The notes below the pieces were generated by a model, which was given only the letters and a program-made list of their open reading frames with translations, was not told the DNA's origin and did no database searches. The position numbers were made by a program, and so were the translations under genes. Shown here one piece after another: positions 63,036 through 64,000 of a stretch of DNA of 64,000 nt. Origin of the DNA: Taeniopygia guttata (taxonomy: Eukaryota > Chordata > Aves > Passeriformes > Estrildidae); contig NC_133063.1 in NCBI RefSeq assembly GCF_048771995.1, positions 69,631,514 to 69,695,513 on the forward strand, in the 5' to 3' direction. How positions within the stretch are numbered: position 1 is the stretch's first letter; each line of letters opens with the position of its first letter.

Positions 63036-64000
63036 TGCTGAAAACTATTCCCGCTTAATTTACAGAACTAGTCCTTGAAATACCTTAATAAATCTGAATG
63101 TGCATTTGTCTTAAGCTTTTCACTTCTTGCAGTCAGATTAATACATTATGGGCTGGTCATTTTGAATCCTTCATAGGTCTACATAGATCTGTAATCACAC
63201 AGTAGTCAGAATCAATCAGAGTAAAAAGTGACAGCACCTTTGTTTTCATCTTCCTCATTTAGCTTCCCTTTCTTTAAACAATAATAAAAACCCCAAAACA
63301 CCAAAACAACAACAACAACAGACACACGCAAAAAACCCATCAAAGCAAACAAACCAACAAAAAACGAAACAAGTATTCCTTATAATAGGATGTAAAATAA
63401 TCTCTCACAAAATTAACCAAACCATTTGACTAAATGTCCTCTTACAGACTTTATTCCTCACCAGCAGTTTTAAAATCAACTTCCAAAAAGTGACTATGTT
63501 TTACAACACACTTTTACCACACATCACTTTTTATGTACCTGTAATGAATAAATTCCTTATAAAACATATTCAATCTAGGCAATCTAGGAATTTCTGCCTG
63601 GAGTCCATACTATTTCATACTGCAAATGGATATAATGACATCATCTTTTGTTTCCTTGTGACAGTCGTGAGAGAACAAAAGAACTTTGTAAATATAAAGA
63701 CTTACATGCCATTTCTGCCATTTCTTTCTAATATTATTTCTAATATTATGAAACTATATAAGAAAATGCACAAAAACTGTGTTTCTTGAAGAATTCAGAA
63801 GACATCAGACTCCTAGATGTTAATTTTCCTGGCTTGCCAGAAAATAAGCAGTAATAAAAACCAAAGGATTTTGCTATGCATAAACTGGCTACATACATTT
63901 GATAAGTTTACTGTTTACTCAGCCCTTTTGTTATTGCTTGCTTGACAGATTATTACTTAAGATTATATGCAGATCAATAAATTTATACACAAGGCCTGAT
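63036..64000. other. Distal MLANA 3'UTR or downstream flank
   Basis: AT-rich sequence without a recognisable gene. It contains an A/C-rich tract at 63,278-63,372 (CAACAACAACAACA core) and several poly(A) hexamers. Nothing marks the start of KIAA2026, the next gene in human. Confidence 0.5.
63278..63372 (+). repeat. A/C-rich tract with (CAA)n core
   Basis: Irregular A/C words surround a CAACAACAACAACA run, followed by CACACGCAAAAAACCC and ACCAACAAAAAACG words. The plus strand is almost free of T. Confidence 0.75.

Noticed and set aside
1-64000. CRISPR arrays, tRNA, rRNA, bacterial operons or phage-like systems
   Set aside because: None seen; the whole window behaves as vertebrate nuclear DNA.

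Overview
The window looks like bird nuclear DNA, probably from the Z chromosome. The evidence is multi-exon vertebrate genes with GT-AG introns, at least six CR1 LINE fragments, two avian-type solo LTRs, and the gene order RIC1 - ERMP1 - (SLC16A member) - MLANA. The order RIC1-ERMP1-MLANA matches human 9p24, which from general knowledge is Z-linked in chicken. I cannot name the species; the two LTR families suggest a neoavian bird rather than a galliform.

Layout: 1-2,329 (+) holds the last three coding exons of RIC1, followed by its 3'UTR to about 3.9 kb and a solo LTR at 4.4-5.4 kb. From 28,606 down to 10,236 (-) lies a complete ERMP1: 15 exons, 885 codons plus stop, every junction in phase and all zinc-ligand motifs intact. 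It is convergent with RIC1. Its 5' end is a GC-rich promoter patch directly abutted by a CR1 fragment and a short interstitial telomeric repeat (29,276-29,308). An 11.4 kb gene-poor spacer follows. At 40,729-48,575 (+) is a complete four-exon SLC16A-family monocarboxylate transporter (459 aa), most like the MCT6/MCT7 branch. From 48.6 to 56 kb is a repeat-rich spacer with a dense CR1 cluster at 50.5-52.8 kb. At about 56,040-62,906 (+) is a complete MLANA (Melan-A, 113 aa), with a probable non-coding first exon and an antisense solo LTR in intron 3. The 3'UTR and flank run to 64,000.

The genes do not form a pathway. RIC1 is a Golgi RAB6 exchange-factor subunit, ERMP1 an ER-membrane M28 peptidase, the SLC16A member a plasma-membrane-type solute carrier, and MLANA a melanosomal membrane protein. 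They share conserved synteny, not a function.

I found no clear sign of an undescribed biological system. The items most worth a second look are the SLC16A gene between ERMP1 and MLANA, the telomeric repeat beside the ERMP1 promoter, the CpG-rich ERMP1 exon 14 in AT-rich surroundings, and the CR1 cluster with opposed elements and an apparently excised reverse-transcriptase core. Exon junctions were read by eye from splice consensus, phase and remembered mammalian protein sequences; no alignment was run.
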